Positions 63,293 through 64,000 of a DNA stretch of 64,000 nt are shown in pieces (within the stretch, counting starts at the first letter, position 1; each line of letters opens with the position of its first letter). This DNA comes from Microbacterium sp. SA39 (GTDB taxonomy: Bacteria > Actinomycetota > Actinomycetes > Actinomycetales > Microbacteriaceae), in the NCBI RefSeq assembly GCF_000967865.1, contig NZ_JXRU01000028.1, positions 1-64,000 on the forward strand, read 5' to 3'. The notes under the pieces were generated by a model. It ran no database searches and was not told the DNA's origin. It was given only the letters and a program-made list of their open reading frames with translations. Made by a program: the position numbers and the translations under genes.

Positions 63293-64000
63293 GTGACCTC
63301 CTGGACCAGCACTGCGATCGCCCTGCTGGAAGCCGACGCCAATCGCAGCGCCGACACGCACCTGCACCTGTTCCCGCTGCCGCCCGAGTGGGGCATCGAT
63401 CTGTATCTGAAGGACGAGTCGGTGCATCCGACCGGCTCACTCAAGCACCGCCTGGGCCGCTCGTTGCTGCTCTACGGGCTGGTGAACGGACGCATCCACG
63501 AGGACACCACTCTGGTCGAGTCGTCGAGCGGGTCGACCGCGGTCTCCGAGGCGTATTTCGCGCGGATGCTGGGACTGCCGTTCGTGACCGTCGTGCCGCG
63601 CTCGACCAGCCAGGAGAAGATCGACCTCATCGAGTTCTACGGTGGCCGGTGCCACTTCGTCGACCGCGCCGAGGACATGTCGCCGGAGGCGCAGCGCCTC
63701 GCATCCGACTGCCACGGCCACTACCTCGATCAGTTCACGTTCGCCGAGCGCGCGACCGACTGGCGCGGCAACAACAACATCGCCGAGAGCGTGTTCAGCC
63801 AGCTCGCTCAGGAGCGGCATCCGATCCCCCGCTGGATCGTCGTGGGTGCGGGCACCGGTGGCACGAGCGCGACCTTCGGCCGGTACGTGAAGTACCGCCG
63901 CCATGAAACGCAGATCGCCGTGGTCGACCCGGAGGGTTCCGCCTTCTACGACGGCTGGGCCGGTACTCCCGACGCGCCGGCCGGGCGCCCCAGCCGGATC
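63293..64000 (+). CDS. PLP-dependent cysteine synthase-like enzyme (truncated by window end)
   Basis: A fold-type II PLP enzyme; 236 codons are visible. The PLP Lys is in [14 protein letters not shown], the phosphate or substrate loop in [18 protein letters not shown], and [18 protein letters not shown] is the PLP-phosphate-binding Gly-rich loop. A small insertion between the two parts, rich in His and Asp, recalls the group annotated as cysteine synthase-like proteins of unclear substrate. The start is GTG 63293. Confidence 0.85.
   Translation, partial: MTSWTSTAIALLEADANRSADTHLHLFPLPPEWGIDLYLKDESVHPTGSLKHRLGRSLLLYGLVNGRIHEDTTLVESSSGSTAVSEAYFARMLGLPFVTVVPRSTSQEKIDLIEFYGGRCHFVDRAEDMSPEAQRLASDCHGHYLDQFTFAERATDWRGNNNIAESVFSQLAQERHPIPRWIVVGAGTGGTSATFGRYVKYRRHETQIAVVDPEGSAFYDGWAGTPDAPAGRPSRI

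Overview
The window is about 64 kb of high-GC actinobacterial chromosome. Short intergenic distances, ATGA/GTGA start-stop overlaps, GTG starts, actinobacterial protein families and a striking abundance of the heptamer GGATGCC/GGCATCC suggest a Microbacteriaceae genome, probably Microbacterium. This assignment is an inference from sequence style; no rRNA or tRNA gene is present to confirm it. There is no integrase, transposase, CRISPR array or prophage.

Most of the window is a catabolic estate. (1) 0-8.5 kb: etfBA and the start of an unrecognised Ala/Pro-rich protein, a MarR-SRPBCC-YdeI group, and a valine/isobutyrate operon (mmsA, acyl-CoA dehydrogenase, mmsB, enoyl-CoA hydratase) behind a near-perfect operator palindrome. 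(2) 8.8-10.6 kb: a DUF559-like gene bracketed by two copies of one palindrome, and a small membrane protein. (3) 10.6-14.4 kb: ROK repressor and xylAB. (4) 14.5-21.6 kb: araDBA plus an aldose 1-epimerase, with a LacI regulator and an NAD-dependent epimerase. (5) 21.7-29.1 kb: a second LacI regulon (sugar-lactone oxidase, ABC importer, GH51 arabinofuranosidase) carrying two copies of TACATCGATGTA. (6) 29.1-33.6 kb: a methylcitrate (propionate) operon gntR-prpD-prpB-prpC. (7) 33.7-39.1 kb: an accessory island of different composition with a double-glycine bacteriocin-like precursor, a small membrane protein (candidate immunity protein), an HlyD-type accessory protein and a C39-peptidase ABC exporter. 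(8) 39.2-40.8 kb: EamA transporter and CGNR regulator. (9) 41.0-46.4 kb: an undescribed sugar module (cupin isomerase, FGGY kinase, two dehydrogenases, phosphotriesterase-like hydrolase, ABM protein). (10) 46.5-58.7 kb: an RbsABC-type importer, an epimerase with a LacI regulator, and a complete-looking non-phosphorylative L-fucose pathway. (11) 58.9-61.9 kb: transaldolase, PfkB kinase, RbsD and a UTRA GntR regulator, whose operator-like sites also precede module 9. (12) 62-64 kb: a cupin protein, a membrane protein and a truncated PLP enzyme.

Two things stand out. The first is the bacteriocin island. The second is a set of intergenic palindrome families. One of them (an [13 protein letters not shown]-encoding element at eight loci) is inserted in frame inside an aldose 1-epimerase, supplies the C-terminal tail of a GntR regulator, and supplies the stop codons of four other genes.
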